Part shown: positions 6,191-7,241 of the stretch, in pieces
How positions within the stretch are numbered: the first letter of the stretch is position 1
How the letters are laid out: every line of letters begins with the position of its first letter
Assembly (NCBI GenBank): GCA_003140655.1
Contig: PLKR01000390.1
Span: 1 to 7,241 of the forward strand
DNA: 7,241 nucleotides
DNA from: Acidobacteriaceae bacterium
Lineage (GTDB): Bacteria; Acidobacteriota; Terriglobia; Terriglobales; Acidobacteriaceae
Direction: 5' to 3'
Translations under genes and position numbers: made by a program
Notes under the pieces: model-generated
Seen by the model: the letters and a program-made list of their open reading frames with translations, nothing else
Told to the model about the DNA's origin: nothing
The model's database searches: none

Positions 6191-7241
6191 ATGAAACTGT
6201 ACGCGCGTTCCAAGATCTACATCGCGGTAACGGCAAGCCTGCTCAGTGTCGCCGGACTCTCATCTGTGTTGGCGGCGCAGGCTAATGATTCCGCAATCGA
6301 CAACGCGGAGGCTCAGGCGCGTGAGGCTTGGCGCGAAACCATGCACCAACTCAGCACACCCGATACAGGGTGTTTCCATGCCTCCTACCCCAGCACTGAA
6401 TGGGAGAAGGTGGAGTGCGCCGAGCCACCAGCCTATCGGTCTGGGCGTCCAAACCCTGAGCAAACGGTCGGGAACGGGTATGATTATGTCGCTCAGGCGC
6501 CATCAGGGCACTTGTTGACCTTAGCGGTCGGCAGTTTCCCAATTGTGACGGGCGTGACATCCGAAAAGGGCGTAAACGTGCCATTTGGCGGTGGCGAGAG
6601 CGATGGAATCACTGGTAAGAACGAGTATACGCTGCAGGTCAATACCAATTTTGCAAATACTTCGGCTTGCGATGGATATCCGGATTGTCTAGCTTGGCAA
6701 CAATACGTCGTCTCAACCAATACCCCCGTGTCATTGACGGGCGACAAGCTTAGCGGAAAAACCGAGGTATTCATAGAATACTGGTTGATCAACTATGGTA
6801 TTGATAATGGCGAGGATATTTGTCCTGCAGGGTTCATAGATATCGGTCCATCCGGTGAAGGGGGGGATGACTGCGTCCAGAATACGCCGGCTGCAGTGGT
6901 GTACAAGGGTCAACTGCCGATCACCGATCTCGCAAGTCTGCAACTCTCGGGTTCAGCAGCGGCAAAGGGAACGGATAAAGCCACTGCCACTTTTGACACC
7001 GAGGCTTATACTGCAACTGTAAAAGATTCCTATACGGATATCTCGAGTGCATGGATCCAGGCGGAATTCAATGTGCTGGGCAATGCCGGCGGATCGAGAG
7101 CGGACTTCAATACCGGTTCGTCGCTCACTGTGAAGGTCGCCCTGACTGATGGATCAACGACTAAGCCGACGTGCGTTTCGCCTTCGGAGTATGATGGCAC
7201 CACCGGCGAAACCAACAATCTAAAGCTCGGCAAATGTACCG
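6191..7241 (+). CDS. Secreted protein of unknown function, 3' end cut by the window edge
   Basis: The frame from the ATG at 6191 stays open for 350 codons to the last base, so the C-terminus is missing. Residues 1-29 form a clear Sec signal peptide: basic KLYARSK, hydrophobic IYIAVTASLLSVAGLSSVL, then an Ala-x-Ala-type cleavage region near 28-31 (LAAQA). After a short helical-looking stretch (33-54), the mature part looks beta-rich, Gly/Thr/Ser-heavy and without further membrane segments. Eight cysteines, C61, C76, C160, C166, C211, C228, C328 and C349, lie in closely spaced pairs. This suggests disulfide bonds and an extracytoplasmic location. Notable segments are FIEYWLINYG (194-203) and WIQAEFNVLGNAGGSRADFN (288-307). 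From memory these resemble uncharacterised secreted proteins found in both bacteria and fungi, but I cannot name a family or an activity. No catalytic motif is recognised. The GC content looks lower than in the KAS gene. It diverges from the TPR-tail remnant, and I see no convincing promoter in the 137-bp gap. Confidence 0.8.
   Translation, partial: MKLYARSKIYIAVTASLLSVAGLSSVLAAQANDSAIDNAEAQAREAWRETMHQLSTPDTGCFHASYPSTEWEKVECAEPPAYRSGRPNPEQTVGNGYDYVAQAPSGHLLTLAVGSFPIVTGVTSEKGVNVPFGGGESDGITGKNEYTLQVNTNFANTSACDGYPDCLAWQQYVVSTNTPVSLTGDKLSGKTEVFIEYWLINYGIDNGEDICPAGFIDIGPSGEGGDDCVQNTPAAVVYKGQLPITDLASLQLSGSAAAKGTDKATATFDTEAYTATVKDSYTDISSAWIQAEFNVLGNAGGSRADFNTGSSLTVKVALTDGSTTKPTCVSPSEYDGTTGETNNLKLGKCT

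Noticed and set aside
6493..6792. 99-codon minus-strand ORF within the last gene
   Set aside because: It is antisense to the secreted protein, whose frame has a signal peptide and stays open for 350 codons. No motif or Shine-Dalgarno supports the minus-strand frame.
1..7241. CRISPR array, tRNA/rRNA, insertion sequence or integrase
   Set aside because: I found no regularly spaced repeats, no cloverleaf or rRNA signature, no transposase-like ORF and no terminal inverted repeats with target duplications.

Overview
The window reads as bacterial chromosomal DNA, most likely from an Acidobacteriota-type organism. That assignment is an inference. It rests mainly on a short ORF (5811-6053, minus) whose last ~29 residues look like the C-terminal tail of the TPR-containing Ser/Thr kinases and TPR proteins that are abundant in that phylum. 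The style of the secreted and lipoprotein-like proteins fits but does not prove it. No RNA gene, CRISPR array, transposase, integrase or complete mobile element is visible.

Layout, left to right. (1) 1-134 is a leader with a plausible sigma70-type promoter, a 12-bp perfect palindrome at the predicted transcription start and a strong Shine-Dalgarno. It precedes an envelope protein of unknown function (135-1628, plus). (2) After 57 bp comes a beta-ketoacyl-ACP synthase of the FabF/KAS II type (1686-2900, plus) with an intact Cys-His-His triad. (3) Convergent to it, and overlapping its 3' end by 32 bp, is a complete cytochrome P450 (4221-2869, minus). (4) Upstream of the P450 on the same strand, 146 bp away, is a multi-pass membrane protein of the fatty acid hydroxylase/sterol desaturase superfamily (5501-4368, minus) with all its histidine clusters. 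(5) 5502-5810 has no convincing gene but holds inverted repeats. A degraded-looking TPR tail fragment follows (6053-5811, minus). (6) Diverging from it is a secreted, cysteine-containing protein (6191 onward, plus) that runs off the right edge.

How they may work together: a condensing enzyme, a P450 and a di-iron hydroxylase/desaturase side by side suggest making or oxidising an acyl chain or other lipid. The minus-strand pair could be an operon. The KAS is on the opposite strand and no ACP, ketoreductase, ferredoxin or regulator is present, so a shared pathway is only a hypothesis. A near-perfect 26-bp dyad between the hydroxylase and P450 genes is the best candidate operator. Part of it recurs, with 16 of 18 bases identical, in the intergenic region upstream of the hydroxylase gene.

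Hand counts of single 60-base stretches give about 62% GC inside the KAS gene but 47% and 37% inside the hydroxylase gene, so the latter may have a different history. I found no clearly novel multi-gene system. The most checkable leads are the dyad element, the lipid-oxidation gene neighbourhood and the two proteins of unknown function.
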